From positions 46,537 through 110,536 of the forward strand of contig NZ_VSJK01000016.1 in the NCBI RefSeq assembly GCF_008085915.1: a stretch of 64,000 bases of DNA, read 5' to 3'. Below, one piece after another: positions 1 through 9,798 of the stretch. The stretch comes from Oceaniovalibus sp. ACAM 378 (GTDB lineage: Bacteria; Pseudomonadota; Alphaproteobacteria; Rhodobacterales; Rhodobacteraceae). Under the pieces are notes generated by a model. That model saw nothing but the letters and a program-made list of their open reading frames with translations, was not told the DNA's origin and ran no database searches. Made by a program: the position numbers and the translations under genes. The first letter of the stretch is position 1; every line of letters starts with the position of its first letter.

Positions 1-903
1 CTGACGTTTCTCGTGAACGTTCCGATTGGTGTCACTGCCATCGTCTTGGGACTGCTGTGGTTCCCGCGTCCGCTGATCGTTCGCCTTCCTCGCAAGGGAA
101 GTGGCCTGCGTTCGCTCGACCCGGTGGGCGCGCTTCTCTTGGGGTTGGCCGTGCTCGCCATCCTGTTCCCCTTTGTCGAGAAGGGCGGCGGCGCGGTTAT
201 CTGGCTGTTGTTGCCGTTCGGAGTCCTGCTGGTCTGGCTCTGGGTTAGATGGGAGCGGCGCTATGTCCGTCTGGGTCTGAGCCCGATGGTTGATCTCAAG
301 ATATTCTCGTTGGGCAGTTACACCAACGGCATCACGATCATGGCTCTCTACTTTATGGGGACAACCAGCGTTTGGGTGTTGGTCGCGCTCTATGTACAGG
401 AAGGAGATGGAAAAACGGCGCTGCAGTCAGGTGTCTTCGGAGTTCCGGCCGCTCTGTTGTCGGCCTATGCTGCCTATTGGGCGGGAAGCCGGGTCGCGCG
501 GTATGGTCGCAAAGTGGTCATCGGCGGCCTGCTGTTGGCCCTGTTCGGCCTCGCGATGAGCATTGTCGTGGTCATCCTGCACGGCATGGGCCACCTGAGT
601 ATCTGGTGGCTTATGGTTTCGCTGTCCTTCATCGGATTGGCGCAGGGGGCCGTCATCAGCCCGAACCAGACGCTGACACTGGCAGATGTCCCACTCGAAT
701 ATGCGGGTAGTTCGGGAGCCATCATGCAGACCGGTCAGCGGATCGGCACGGCTGTCGGAATAGCGGTGATCACGGCGGCGGCGTTTTCCACACTTGCGAT
801 CACCTCCTGGTCGACGGCGCTGGTCGTCGGGTTCAGCCTGATCTCAGTGGTGGTTTTTCTGGCACTTCTGGTGGCCATCAAAGATCTGAGAGACCGCCGG
901 TAA
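1..903 (+). CDS. DHA2-type MFS drug exporter, C-terminal part
   Basis: The reading frame is open from base 1, so the start lies upstream of the window; about 300 residues are visible. The first residues include FLVNVPIG, the motif that follows the early transmembrane helices in 14-TMS DHA2 (EmrB/QacA-like) major facilitator proteins, placing the cut about one third into the protein. The rest is strongly hydrophobic, with about eight further membrane helices and a late GSSGAIMQTGQRIG segment typical of the family. The family exports drugs or small hydrophobic compounds by proton antiport across the inner membrane; the substrate cannot be told. No partner gene (EmrA-like) is visible downstream. 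Confidence 0.85.
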   Translation: MTFLVNVPIGVTAIVLGLLWFPRPLIVRLPRKGSGLRSLDPVGALLLGLAVLAILFPFVEKGGGAVIWLLLPFGVLLVWLWVRWERRYVRLGLSPMVDLKIFSLGSYTNGITIMALYFMGTTSVWVLVALYVQEGDGKTALQSGVFGVPAALLSAYAAYWAGSRVARYGRKVVIGGLLLALFGLAMSIVVVILHGMGHLSIWWLMVSLSFIGLAQGAVISPNQTLTLADVPLEYAGSSGAIMQTGQRIGTAVGIAVITAAAFSTLAITSWSTALVVGFSLISVVVFLALLVAIKDLRDRR

Positions 904-1224
904 GACTGGGCGGATCTCTCTTGGTGCCCCTTGATATTATGAATTTTGCGAATGGGCTCAGAGGCGACTTGCGGCGGACAGCGCGCAATTGGTTGACCTA
1001 GGCGCCACCACGGGTCGCATGAACTTCACATATTGGCCGGGCACTGCCATGCACCGGATGAGAGCCATTCCTTGTCCCTGAAGAACCGTTCGCCATCCGG
1101 TCATTTGAAGGGTGGTGTTTCAGCGCGGACGCGTCGGGCACCAGATTGAGGCCCGGCGTAAGAGCCTGCAACGCCTTTTGATTGGGCGATGCAGACCGAT
1201 TCAATCGCTTGCCTTTAGACAGTC
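904..1224. other. Intergenic stretch, no gene recognised
   Basis: About 320 bases between the exporter stop and the stop of the broken methyltransferase gene. A reverse-strand reading frame exists at 998-1228, but it resembles no known protein and abuts the pseudogene, so I do not call it. No hairpin terminator with a T-run was seen. Confidence 0.4.
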
Positions 1225-2275
1225 TCACATTGCTTCAAGCACCATGTTCAATGGCGTCGTCGCAACACGTCTGACCCGATCGAAGTCACCGGACCTGATC
1301 ACCTCGGCAACCCGCTTCTCGCCGGCCTGGGCGCCGAGCGCGAGGCAGGTCTCCTGTGCCAGAGACGTTGGCAGGCAGATCATCGTCGAGGCCGAATAGT
1401 AGATGCGCCCGATCGGATTAAGGGTATCCTCCAGCGCGTCCCAGCTGCGGGCTCAACGACCATCCATGAGCCGCCCGGCTTCAACGCCTTGCGGATATGC
1501 GCGGCAGCCGCAGCAGGGTCGCCCATGTCGCGCAGACAATCGAAGTATGTTACGAGGTCATACTCCTCGCCGGTCAAGTCCTGCACCCGGCCCAATTCGA
1601 ACCGCACGTTTTTCACGCCATGTGCCTTCGCGTGCGCGGTCGCCGCAGCGATGGAACCGGGGTGGAAGTCGCAACCGTCGAAATCGGACGCCGGAAAGGC
1701 CTGCGCCATGACGATCGTTGACAGGCCATGGCCACACCCCACATCCGCGACCTTTGCACCAGCCTTGAGTTTGTTCACTGCGCCATCCAGCTCCGGCAGC
1801 CATTCCTGCACCAGTGCGTTGATATAACCGGGCCGGAACAACCGAGCGACGGCACAGAACAGGCAACCGGCCTGATCGCCCCACGCGACGCCTTTCCCGG
1901 TCTTGAAGGCAGTCTGGACCTTGTTGCGGTTTTCGACCATCGCCCCGGCGGTAACGAAAGCGCCGATCAGGTTCACCGGGCTGTCGGGTGCGGCGAACAC
2001 CATCGCCTGTTCCGGGTTCAGCGAGGACCGCCCGTCCTCGACGGTGACATGTCCCGACGCCGCATGCGCCGAGAGCCACTCGCGCACGTATCGCGCCGCA
2101 TTGCCTGTTGCTGCAGCCAAATCCTCGGCCGACATCGCCCGCTGTCGCGAAGTGCCCGATACAGTCCGAGCGCGTCACCTATCAATACCAGCGGGATGCT
2201 GACGGCGCCGCCGATGTCCCACAGCACGCGGACGACAAATTCGTTGAGTTTCGCGTCGTTAAACTTGGTCGTCAT
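1225..2275 (-). pseudogene. SAM-dependent methyltransferase with winged-helix N-terminus, two frameshifts
   Basis: The natural start is the ATG at 2275, after GGGAG, beginning MTTKFNDAKLNEFVVR. The N-terminal part is a winged-helix dimerisation domain as in Rv2258c-like methyltransferases. The frame breaks near 2138, just after RALRDSG, and resumes with MSAEDLAAATG in the next frame. The middle part carries the SAM-binding glycine motif VADVGCGHG and a later CDFHPGS segment. A second break near 1442, after VVEPAAG, shifts to DALEDTLNPIGRIYYSA and runs to the true stop at 1225 (ending NMVLEAM). Each break fits loss of one base. The product is most likely inactive; sequencing error is the alternative. 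It lies beside IS6 and IS5 debris. Confidence 0.75.
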
Positions 2276-2310
2276 TTTGCTCCCATCCCGGGGTGGCACC
2301 TCGCCGCCGT

Positions 2311-2400
2311 GGCCTATGGGCCGGTTACACCGCCGAAATGGCAGCATAATCCAACCTTTGCCAACCCTTCACAGTCTGGGGCAATCAACTTGGCAATACC
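2311..2400 (+). mobile_element. IS6-family 3' end remnant
   Basis: About 90 bases match the end of the intact IS6 element at 28179-28989: the last transposase codons (YTAEMAA and stop, at 2330-2350) followed by the conserved tail and the terminal CAACTTGGCAATACC at 2386-2400. The rest of the element is missing. It sits 35 bases upstream of the methyltransferase pseudogene and truncates the IS5 remnant on its other side. Confidence 0.8.
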
Positions 2401-2428
2401 CTGTCATGTTATCAAAGCCGTGGCCACA

Positions 2429-3533
2429 TTACCCTCGATCCACAAAGGCCATGTCTGGCCGCTGATCGGTCAAAGTTTCGACCTGCTCCAGCGTCTCGGC
2501 CAGCGTGTGGGCGTCGTAGGGATGGCCTGTCAGCGCCCCCATCCCGACCACGAAGCCGCCCCGGTCGGTCGTGGCCACGCTGACCTTGGTGACAAACTCG
2601 TAGCGTTTGTGCGTCTTGCCTTTGGAGATGCGATCCACCGCCGGTTCATGCAGGCTGTAGAGCTTTTTCTTGTCCTTCGGTTTCTGCGCCAGCAGGCTGG
2701 TTCACCAGCGCGACAATTTCCACAATGCGTGCCTCAGCGCCCCTTCCGGGATCTGATCCAGTTGCCGCTCGACGTCGCGCAGCACCCGTCCGGCGTCGCC
2801 TTGAGACGGCGCAATGCCTTGCGCATCCGCTTGAACTGGCGAGCGTGAGCATAGCGGCCGACCTGACCGACCAGTCGGAGTGCGAGGCGGTTGCAGTTCT
2901 GGCGCAGGCCGATCCCGGCCTCGCGGGCCAGCCCGACCAGCTTGCGCCGTGCCGTCTCACACAGCCGGGCATCCGTCGGGTGGGCGACGTTCCTCTCCAT
3001 CACCGCTCGCCGGGGAAACGGCGCCCCACGTCGTTTCCGGATCCGTCTCACTATCGACGGGGACCCGTTTGAGGTCGTTGCTCTTCACTGTCCCGGCGCG
3101 TTTGCCGGCCTGGATCGTCTGGGTCAGCAGCCACTCGACCCCTTCCTCGCCGATACGGTTGCGCCATCCCTTGCCCGGCAGCCGAATGTTTACATTCGCT
3201 GAGAGGGGGTCAGAGATGAAGGATCAATAGGCAGACGGTGCCGAAAGAACGTCTCGTCGCAGAAGTGCTGCCAATACGGGTTTTCAGCCCATGGGCCACC
3301 ATCGCCTCGTCCGAGACGCGCATAGGCATGCTGGAGGTAGCACAACCCCGCAACCACGCGGCGAAGTGGCGGGGCGGCCGGTGTGGGAGGGGAAGAACCC
3401 CGCCCATTCCCGGTCGAAGATGTCCCAGTCGATCAGGGCAGCGAGCTTCACCGGCTCAGGGCGTATGTCGATCATTTCGACCAATCGGGCGCAGCAGATC
3501 CTCCTCGTCCGCAGGGGGCTTTCTCGGCTTCAT
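2429..3533 (-). pseudogene. IS5-family transposase, degenerate and 3'-truncated
   Basis: Pieces in several frames on the reverse strand form one IS5-type DDE transposase. In order they are: a start near 3533 (MKPRKPPADEEDLL), then LAALIDWDIFDREWAGFF and TGRPATSPR (3290-3480), then ALSDEAMVAHG, then RNVAHPTDARL and RYAHARQFKRM (about 2810-3000), then KGKTHKRYEF, GFVVGMGAL and QRPDMAFVDRG (2429-2625). The expected last 90 or so residues are absent; the frame ends about 30 bases before the IS6 terminus at 2400. At least four frameshifts make it inactive. Confidence 0.8.
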
Positions 3534-3785
3534 ATCATGGCTCGAAATTGCAAGGTTCCTACCGCTACACTACGCAAAAAATCGCCGTTTTCTCAAGGAA
3601 AACCAAATGTGTAAGAGTTGTTCAGGACGATCTGAAGAGCGATTGATCTATTTCTTGTATCGCAGCAATCTAACTTTGGAATTTACAAGCTGTCATTTTT
3701 TTCCAATCTTGTGTGTGGGAAGTCGCCATTCATCAACACAATTTGCATGGCGTAGACTGCCACACGATCAAATAGGGAGGATCAA
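3534..3785. promoter_or_regulatory. AT-rich leader before the first ABC operon
   Basis: About 250 bases visibly richer in A and T than the flanks, ending in AGGGAGG (3774-3780), a strong ribosome-binding site for the gene at 3786. The promoter of the nine-kilobase operon must lie here or within the IS5 debris, but I see no clear -35/-10 pair or operator. Confidence 0.35.
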
Positions 3786-5291
3786 ATGTTTCGTAAAAGC
3801 CGCCTTTTCATGGCCACGGCAATTGCGTCGACGGTCGCTTTTTCAGCACATGCGCAAGACAATTCCGTCACGATTGTTCTGTCGGAAGAACTTGAGTTCG
3901 TGGAACCATGCATGGCTACCAAGTCTAACGTTGGCCGGGTTCTATTTCAGAATATCTCTGAAACCGTGACTGAAATGGACCCAGAGACCGGTCTGCAGCC
4001 GCGACTGGCTCAAAGCTGGGAAGACATGGGTGATGGCACATGGCGATTCCATTTGCGTGAAGGCGTTAATTTCAGCGACGGAACCGCGATGGACGCCGAT
4101 GATATCGCGCATTCACTCGTGCGGGTGAAATCTCCGGACATCGCATGTGAAATCGGCGCCAAGGTCTTTGGAGGCATTGAAATCACGTCAAACATCATCG
4201 ATGCACACACAATTGATATAACCGCCGATCCGGCCCAGCCGATTCTGCCATTGCTGATGTCTCTCGTGACGGTGACTCCGCAGGATGCACCACTCGACAG
4301 CTTTGTCGACCATCCGATCGGAACCGGACCTTACACATTTGATGAATACGAACGTGGTCAGTTCATCACCCTGTCAGCCAATCCGAACTATTGGGGTGAC
4401 CAGCCGACAGTCCAGTCTGCGACCTACGTTTTCCGTGCTGATAGTGCGGTTCGCGCTGCAATGGTCGCAGCGGGTGAAGCAGACATTGCACCAAGTATCG
4501 CCCTTCAGGATGCGACTGATCCGGCAATGGATTTTTCCTACCCAAATTCGGAAACAATGTTCCTGAGCATCGGCCACGCGCAGGCCCCGCTAAATGATCG
4601 ACGGGTCCGTGAGGCCTTGAATCTGGCAATTGATCGTGAAGCATTCATCGGCACAGTGCTTGCAAACGGCACGTTGCTGGCGACTGCCATAACGCCACCC
4701 TCGACTGTTGGCTACAACGCAAATCTGAAACCATATGCCTTTGATCCGGATCGTGCGCGTGAATTGTTAGAAGAGGCGCGGGCGGATGGTGTGCCGGTTG
4801 ATGCTGAAATCACCCTGCTCGGTCGGTCCAACAACTTTGGCAACGTGCTGGAAACCATGGAAGCAATGCTTGCCATGTATCAGGACGTTGGTTTCAACAT
4901 GAAACTTGAAATGGTTGAGGTCGCTGAATGGCTGGAACGTTATGCCAAGCCGCTCCCCGAAGATCGCGGTCCTACACTTATTCAGGCGCTGCACGACAAT
5001 GCCAACGGCGATCCTGTCTTCTCGATGTACTTCAAATATCACTCCAATGGGCAGACTTCGGGTCTGGCTTATCCCGAGGTTGACGCCATGATTGAAGAGG
5101 CAACGATCACGACGGGTGATGAGCGTACAGCGAAATGGAGCGAGTTGTTTGCATTCCTTCATGATGAGATCATCGCTGACGTCATGTTGTTTCATATGGT
5201 CGGGTTCAGCCGCGTTAACGAACGTCTGGACTTCATACCGACAATCCGAACCAACAGCGAACTGCAACTTTCGCAGATTCAGTTCAAGTAA
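3786..5291 (+). CDS. Periplasmic substrate-binding protein, family 5 (peptide/opine type)
   Basis: A 501-residue extracytoplasmic solute-binding protein of SBP_bac_5 type. It has a clear signal peptide (basic MFRKSRLF, hydrophobic core, AFSAHAQ cleavage region at about 24), then the family's hallmarks: QPRLAQSWEDMGDGTW near residue 75, HLREGVNFSDGT near 92, GTGPYTFDEY near 180 and LNLAIDREAFIG near 280. The protein captures its ligand in the periplasm for the two permeases and fused ATPase encoded just downstream. Family members bind peptides, nickel, opines or glycosides, so the ligand cannot be deduced; the catabolic genes in the same operon hint at a hydroxy-acid-containing compound. The start is fixed by AGGGAGG five bases upstream. 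Confidence 0.93.
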   Translation: MFRKSRLFMATAIASTVAFSAHAQDNSVTIVLSEELEFVEPCMATKSNVGRVLFQNISETVTEMDPETGLQPRLAQSWEDMGDGTWRFHLREGVNFSDGTAMDADDIAHSLVRVKSPDIACEIGAKVFGGIEITSNIIDAHTIDITADPAQPILPLLMSLVTVTPQDAPLDSFVDHPIGTGPYTFDEYERGQFITLSANPNYWGDQPTVQSATYVFRADSAVRAAMVAAGEADIAPSIALQDATDPAMDFSYPNSETMFLSIGHAQAPLNDRRVREALNLAIDREAFIGTVLANGTLLATAITPPSTVGYNANLKPYAFDPDRARELLEEARADGVPVDAEITLLGRSNNFGNVLETMEAMLAMYQDVGFNMKLEMVEVAEWLERYAKPLPEDRGPTLIQALHDNANGDPVFSMYFKYHSNGQTSGLAYPEVDAMIEEATITTGDERTAKWSELFAFLHDEIIADVMLFHMVGFSRVNERLDFIPTIRTNSELQLSQIQFK

Positions 5292-5300
5292 ATTGAACGC

Positions 5301-5330
5301 GGCTACGGGCAGCGCTGGATGCCTGTAGCC
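5301..5330 (+). promoter_or_regulatory. Intercistronic stem-loop after the binding-protein gene
   Basis: Inverted repeat GGCTACGGGCA / TGCCTGTAGCC (one G-T pair, eight-base loop), ten bases after the binding-protein stop and with no T-run. Such hairpins behind binding-protein genes commonly protect the upstream mRNA and lower permease expression; that role here is inference. Confidence 0.6.
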
Positions 5331-5352
5331 CCATTCTTGAAGGTCTGTCATT

Positions 5353-6267
5353 ATGCTGAATTTCCTGGGAAAACGCGCGGTTGCAAGTGGTATTTCTTTT
5401 GTCGGGCTGGTCTTGTTGGTTTTCTTTCTTAGCCGACTGACAGGTGACCCGACGAGCTTGTACTTGCCGCTGGACGCGTCGGATGAAATCAAGAACCAGT
5501 TCAGGGAAATTCACGGTCTTAATGACCCCTTGGTTGTGCAGTTCTTCAACTATATGGGAGATTTGATTCGTTTCGACTTCGGTGACTCAATCCGGCGTTC
5601 GGAACCGGCGATTGACATTGTATTGCGGGGCTTTGGTTGGACCCTGCAACTCGCAGCAATCACGCTGTCATTGGTAATTTTCTTTTCCATTGTACTCGGG
5701 TCACTGGCGGCATTTCATGTCGGAGGCGCCTTTGACCGCATCGCAACATTCTTTTCCCTCGTCGGAGCAAGCGCACCGGATTTCTGGGTCGCCATTGTTG
5801 CCATTGTCGTTTTTTCCGTGACGCTGGGTTGGGTGCCAACTTCAGGTACCGGTAGCTTTGCCCACTGGATCCTACCCGTCGCTGTACTTTTCATCAGGCC
5901 TTTTGGACTTATCGTACAGATTGTCCGTGGTTCGATGATCACGGCGTTGAGTTCAGCCTATGTAAAAACGGCGCGGGCCAAAGGTATCAAGAACCGATCC
6001 ATCATCTTTGTCCATGCGCTTCGAAATGCTCTGTTGCCGGTCATTACTGTCATCGGAGATCAGGCCGCGGCGTTGCTTAACGGGGCAGTTGTGATCGAGA
6101 CCATTTTTGGGTTTCCCGGTGTGGGAAAACTCATGATCGACTCGATCCTGCAACGCGATTTCGCGGTTGTGATGGCCGCTATTGTCGTAACAGCGCTGGC
6201 AATTTTCCTCATGAACCTCGTGATCGACATCCTCTATTCGATCCTCGATCCCCGCATAAGGTATTGA
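5353..6267 (+). CDS. ABC transporter permease, DppB/OppB type
   Basis: A 304-residue inner-membrane permease with six predicted helices. The start MLNFLGKRAVASG and the early DPTSLYLPLDAS segment are typical of the first permease of peptide-type importers. The cytoplasmic coupling loop is visible as YVKTARAKGIKNRSI near residue 200, with the EAA-type helix continuing to NALLPVI. The last helices end in the family signature DILYSILDPRIRY. It pairs with the next gene (three bases downstream) to form the translocation pore driven by the fused ATPase. Confidence 0.92.
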   Translation: MLNFLGKRAVASGISFVGLVLLVFFLSRLTGDPTSLYLPLDASDEIKNQFREIHGLNDPLVVQFFNYMGDLIRFDFGDSIRRSEPAIDIVLRGFGWTLQLAAITLSLVIFFSIVLGSLAAFHVGGAFDRIATFFSLVGASAPDFWVAIVAIVVFSVTLGWVPTSGTGSFAHWILPVAVLFIRPFGLIVQIVRGSMITALSSAYVKTARAKGIKNRSIIFVHALRNALLPVITVIGDQAAALLNGAVVIETIFGFPGVGKLMIDSILQRDFAVVMAAIVVTALAIFLMNLVIDILYSILDPRIRY

Positions 6268-6270
6268 CCC

Positions 6271-7206
6271 ATGGAAAACACACAAAATGGCCAACCCAGT
6301 GTTCATGACGGACCTGAAACACATAATCCATACATGCAAACCTTGCGGATGCTTTGGAACGACAAATGGGCATTTATTTCAGTTACGTTCCTATTGATCG
6401 TACTGGCCTGCGCCGTGATCGGCCCGTTTTTTCTGGATGATCTTGCGACTAAACAGAACCTGCGTGGTCGCAATGCGCCGCCGTTTGATTTCTCGACGAG
6501 CTGGTCGTTCTGGCTTGGCGGGGACGCGCTTGGCCGTCCTTTACTGGCGCGAATTATCGTCGCTGCCCAGAATACGATTTTTGTGGCAGCAGGTGCGGTT
6601 TTCTTTTCAATGATCATTGGAACCAGTTTGGGTTTGATTGCTGGTTATACCTCTAAGACATTAAGCCAGGTTATCATGCGCCTTGCCGACGTGATTATGG
6701 CATTTCCGTCGCTCTTGCTGGCTGTGATCGTTCTGTTCATGTTGGATAGTTCGGTGTTCAATCTCGTGATCGTTTTGGCGATCACGCGGATTCCTGTCTA
6801 CTTGCGTACTGCCCGTGCTGAGACCCTCGAAGTTCGCGAACGGATGTTTGTGCAGGCCGCAAAGGTCATGGGCGCGTCAACTCCGAGGATTATTTTTCGC
6901 CATATTCTGCCCGTGGTTTTCCCGACCTTGATTACCATCGCGACGCTTGATTTTGCATTCGTAATGCTTGCTGAATCGGCGCTATCGTTTCTAGGTATTG
7001 GCATCCAACCGCCCGAAATCACATGGGGCCTGATGGTTGCACAGGGGCGGCCTTATCTGACCACGGCTTGGTGGCTGTCGTTCTGGCCTGGACTGGCCAT
7101 CATATTGACCACTATGTCGCTCAATCTGGTGTCGAACTGGATGCGGTCCGCCCTTGATCCCGCGCAGCGTTGGCGTCTCGAAAATGTGGGGAAGAAAAGT
7201 GGATAA
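6271..7206 (+). CDS. ABC transporter permease, DppC/OppC type
   Basis: A 311-residue second permease. A cytoplasmic N-terminal tail precedes the first helix (WAFISVTFLLIVLACAVIG). The LGGDALGRPLLARII segment near residue 90 is the DppC hallmark, and the coupling loop reads FVQAAKVMGASTPRIIFRHI. The C-terminal SFLGIGIQPPEITWG motif is also standard for this subfamily. It begins three bases after the stop of the first permease and overlaps the start of the ATPase gene, so translation is probably coupled. Confidence 0.92.
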   Translation: MENTQNGQPSVHDGPETHNPYMQTLRMLWNDKWAFISVTFLLIVLACAVIGPFFLDDLATKQNLRGRNAPPFDFSTSWSFWLGGDALGRPLLARIIVAAQNTIFVAAGAVFFSMIIGTSLGLIAGYTSKTLSQVIMRLADVIMAFPSLLLAVIVLFMLDSSVFNLVIVLAITRIPVYLRTARAETLEVRERMFVQAAKVMGASTPRIIFRHILPVVFPTLITIATLDFAFVMLAESALSFLGIGIQPPEITWGLMVAQGRPYLTTAWWLSFWPGLAIILTTMSLNLVSNWMRSALDPAQRWRLENVGKKSG

Positions 7207-8830
7207 CCGTCTTCTTGAAGTCAAAAACCTCTCTGTCGATTTCCATACATCCTACGGGACGGTGCATGCGGTCCGCGATGTCAGTTGGCATCTGGACCGT
7301 GGTGAAACACTCGCCATTCTGGGCGAGTCCGGTTCGGGAAAATCAGTGTCTGCTTCGGCAATATTAAACCTGATCGACATGCCTCCGGGCGAGATTACGT
7401 CGGGCGAAATTCTTTTCGAGGGTAGGGACGTGCTCAAGATGTTCCCCGAGGAAAGAAGGCAGCTGAATGGTTGCCGTATCGCGATGATTTTTCAGGATCC
7501 GTTGAGCCACCTGAACCCCGTCTATTCCATCGGCTTTCAGATCGCCGAGACGATGACAGCGCACGGTCGCAACAAGGGCGAAACGCGGGCGAAAACCATC
7601 GAGCTACTTAAGCGCGTGGGCCTCCCTGACGCTGAAACGAAGATAGATGCGTATCCGCACCAGTTTTCTGGCGGCCAACGTCAACGCATTATGATCGCGA
7701 TGGCCTTGGCGTTAAAGCCCGACATTTTGATTGCCGATGAACCGACAACTGCGCTGGACGTAACTGTACAAGCTCAGATCCTCGCCTTGCTAGAGGAATT
7801 GCAGCAAGAAACCGGCATGGGCCTATTACTGATCACCCATGATCTTGGAGTCGTTGCAGAAGTTGCGGATCGTGTCGTCGTAATGAAGTCCGGCGAGATC
7901 GTGGAAACCGGAACGGCAAGCGAAGTCTATCACAATCCGCATCATCCCTATACGAAAAAGCTGATCGCCGCGATTCCGGGTGAGGGCGAAATGGCAGAAC
8001 CACTGAACATCGAAACCAAGCCGGTCCTTGAAATTTCGAAGCTGACCAAACACTACGGTGCGCTGGTCGCGCTGGACAACGTCAGCCTGAAGGTTCTGCC
8101 TGGGGAATCCGTCGCAATTGTGGGTGAATCCGGTTCGGGAAAATCCACCTTGGCCAAAACCATTCTGCGCCTCGAAGAGGCCACCAGCGGCACAGCGTTG
8201 TTTAATGGACAAGACCTTATCAGCATGGACGCGAAAGATCTTTTCAAAGTGCGTCGTGACATTCAGATGGTGTTTCAGGACCCGACGCAGTCGCTCAACC
8301 CACGCATGTCGATATACGATGTCATCTCGGAGGCCTTTGTTATTCATCCGGATATTCTGGACCGACAGCATTGGAAGGCACGGGTTTGTGAACTGTTGGA
8401 ACAGGTGGGTTTGAAATCAGAGCACATGAACCGCCATCCGCACCAGTTCTCGGGTGGCCAACGGCAGCGCATCGCGATTGCCCGTGCTTTGGCGTTGGAA
8501 CCCAAACTGATCGTTTGTGACGAAGCGGTTTCCGCGTTGGATGTCTCGATTCAAGCGCAAGTGTTGGCGCTGCTCACCAAATTGCAGTCTGATTTAGGAC
8601 TGAGCTATCTTTTCATCGCCCATGACCTGCCGCTGGTCCGCGATTTTGCCCATCGCGTGATCGTCATGCAAGGCGGAAAAATCGTCGAACAGGGACCGGT
8701 CGGACAAATCTTTGACGCGCCGCGCGAAGACTATACGCGCAACCTGATTGCAGCCAGTTTGAGCCCAGACCCGGTGATACAAGCACAGCGCCGCGCGACG
8801 CGCAAAGAGTTGCAAGGTGCCACATCATGA
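7199..8830 (+). CDS. Fused dual-domain ABC ATPase of the peptide-type importer
   Basis: About 543 residues with two complete ATPase domains, equivalent to DppD and DppF joined as in GsiA/YejF. Domain 1 has Walker A GESGSGKS near residue 41, signature FSGGQRQRI and Walker [13 protein letters not shown]. Domain 2 repeats these with [28 protein letters not shown] and LIVCDEAVSALD. The chosen start is the GTG at 7199 with GGGGAAG just before it, giving MDNRLLEVKNLSVDF; ATGs at 7184 and 7154 are in frame but would overlap the permease gene more and lack a better site. It energises import through the two upstream permeases. The stop overlaps the next ATG by four bases. Confidence 0.9.
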   Translation: MDNRLLEVKNLSVDFHTSYGTVHAVRDVSWHLDRGETLAILGESGSGKSVSASAILNLIDMPPGEITSGEILFEGRDVLKMFPEERRQLNGCRIAMIFQDPLSHLNPVYSIGFQIAETMTAHGRNKGETRAKTIELLKRVGLPDAETKIDAYPHQFSGGQRQRIMIAMALALKPDILIADEPTTALDVTVQAQILALLEELQQETGMGLLLITHDLGVVAEVADRVVVMKSGEIVETGTASEVYHNPHHPYTKKLIAAIPGEGEMAEPLNIETKPVLEISKLTKHYGALVALDNVSLKVLPGESVAIVGESGSGKSTLAKTILRLEEATSGTALFNGQDLISMDAKDLFKVRRDIQMVFQDPTQSLNPRMSIYDVISEAFVIHPDILDRQHWKARVCELLEQVGLKSEHMNRHPHQFSGGQRQRIAIARALALEPKLIVCDEAVSALDVSIQAQVLALLTKLQSDLGLSYLFIAHDLPLVRDFAHRVIVMQGGKIVEQGPVGQIFDAPREDYTRNLIAASLSPDPVIQAQRRATRKELQGATS

Positions 8831-9798
8831 GCAAACCACAGGTCATGGTTATGTCCACCGTTTATCCATCCGCGCTCGCCAATCTTGAGGCGCAGTTCGA
8901 CCTTTTGCGGTGGGACCAGGCCGAAGATCGCGACGCATTCTTGCGTTCGAACGGCAAGAACTGTCGCGTTGTCATTCTCAACGGGCATGTTCCCCTTGGG
9001 GAAAACGAACTGAAACACTTGCCAAGCCTTGAACTGGTCGCCTGCACCTCTGCCGGTTTTGAGGCAATTGACCTAGAACAGCTAAGCCGTGCTGGAATTG
9101 CTCTCACGAACGCGTCGCAAGCCCTCAGGGATGACGTGGCTGACGCAGTCTTGATGCTGTTACTCGCGACGTACCGGAATTTGGTGCAATGCGACGCCTA
9201 TGTCCGCACCGGACAATGGGGGCAAGAGGGGCCATATCCGCTGTTGTCCACCCTCAAAGGAAAGCGCGCCGGAATACTGGGGTTCGGGACAATCGGCCAG
9301 GAAATCGCGGCGCGGTTGACGCCGATGAAACTCGAAATCGGGTACTGTGCGCGGAGTCAAAAGGACGTCGGGTTCTCCTATTTCCCAGACGCTAAATCGC
9401 TCGCCAAGTGGTGTGACATCCTTATCGTGGTGGTTCCGGGCGGTGAAGACACCCGTCATTTGGTTGGGCGGGACGTTCTGACAGAGTTGGGACCCGAAGG
9501 TACGCTGATCAATATCGCCCGTGGAAGCGTCGTGGATGAAGCGGTTCTTATCGAATACCTTAGCACCGGAAAATTGCGCTCCGCTGGATTGGACGTCTTT
9601 CAAAATGAGCCACGTCCGAATCCTGCGCTCACAACGTTATCGAACGTGGTTTTGTACCCGCACCATGCCAGCGGCACCGAAGAAACACGTCAGGCAATGG
9701 CGCAGCTGGCGGTTGACAACATAGCCGCACATTTTCTGAACGAGCCGCTTCTTACACCGGTCTTAAACTCCAATTTGACGCTCAGGACGCCGAAATGA
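8827..9798 (+). CDS. D-isomer-specific 2-hydroxyacid dehydrogenase
   Basis: A 323-residue NAD(P)-dependent dehydrogenase interconverting a 2-oxo acid and its D-2-hydroxy acid. The nucleotide-binding glycine motif is GILGFGTIGQEI near residue 150. The catalytic trio is recognisable: Arg in NIARGSVVDE, Glu in DVFQNEPRPNP and His in LYPHHASGTEE. A catalytic-domain segment, VACTSAGFEAIDL, lies near residue 75. It overlaps the ATPase gene by four bases and the DUF475 gene by four bases, so it belongs to the importer operon and probably acts on the imported compound or its first product. Glyoxylate/hydroxypyruvate reductase or phosphonate-type activity cannot be separated by eye. Confidence 0.9.
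   Translation: MSKPQVMVMSTVYPSALANLEAQFDLLRWDQAEDRDAFLRSNGKNCRVVILNGHVPLGENELKHLPSLELVACTSAGFEAIDLEQLSRAGIALTNASQALRDDVADAVLMLLLATYRNLVQCDAYVRTGQWGQEGPYPLLSTLKGKRAGILGFGTIGQEIAARLTPMKLEIGYCARSQKDVGFSYFPDAKSLAKWCDILIVVVPGGEDTRHLVGRDVLTELGPEGTLINIARGSVVDEAVLIEYLSTGKLRSAGLDVFQNEPRPNPALTTLSNVVLYPHHASGTEETRQAMAQLAVDNIAAHFLNEPLLTPVLNSNLTLRTPK

Noticed and set aside
998..1228. Reverse-strand frame of 76 codons next to the methyltransferase pseudogene
   Set aside because: No ribosome-binding site or family match, and its start overlaps the true end of the pseudogene.
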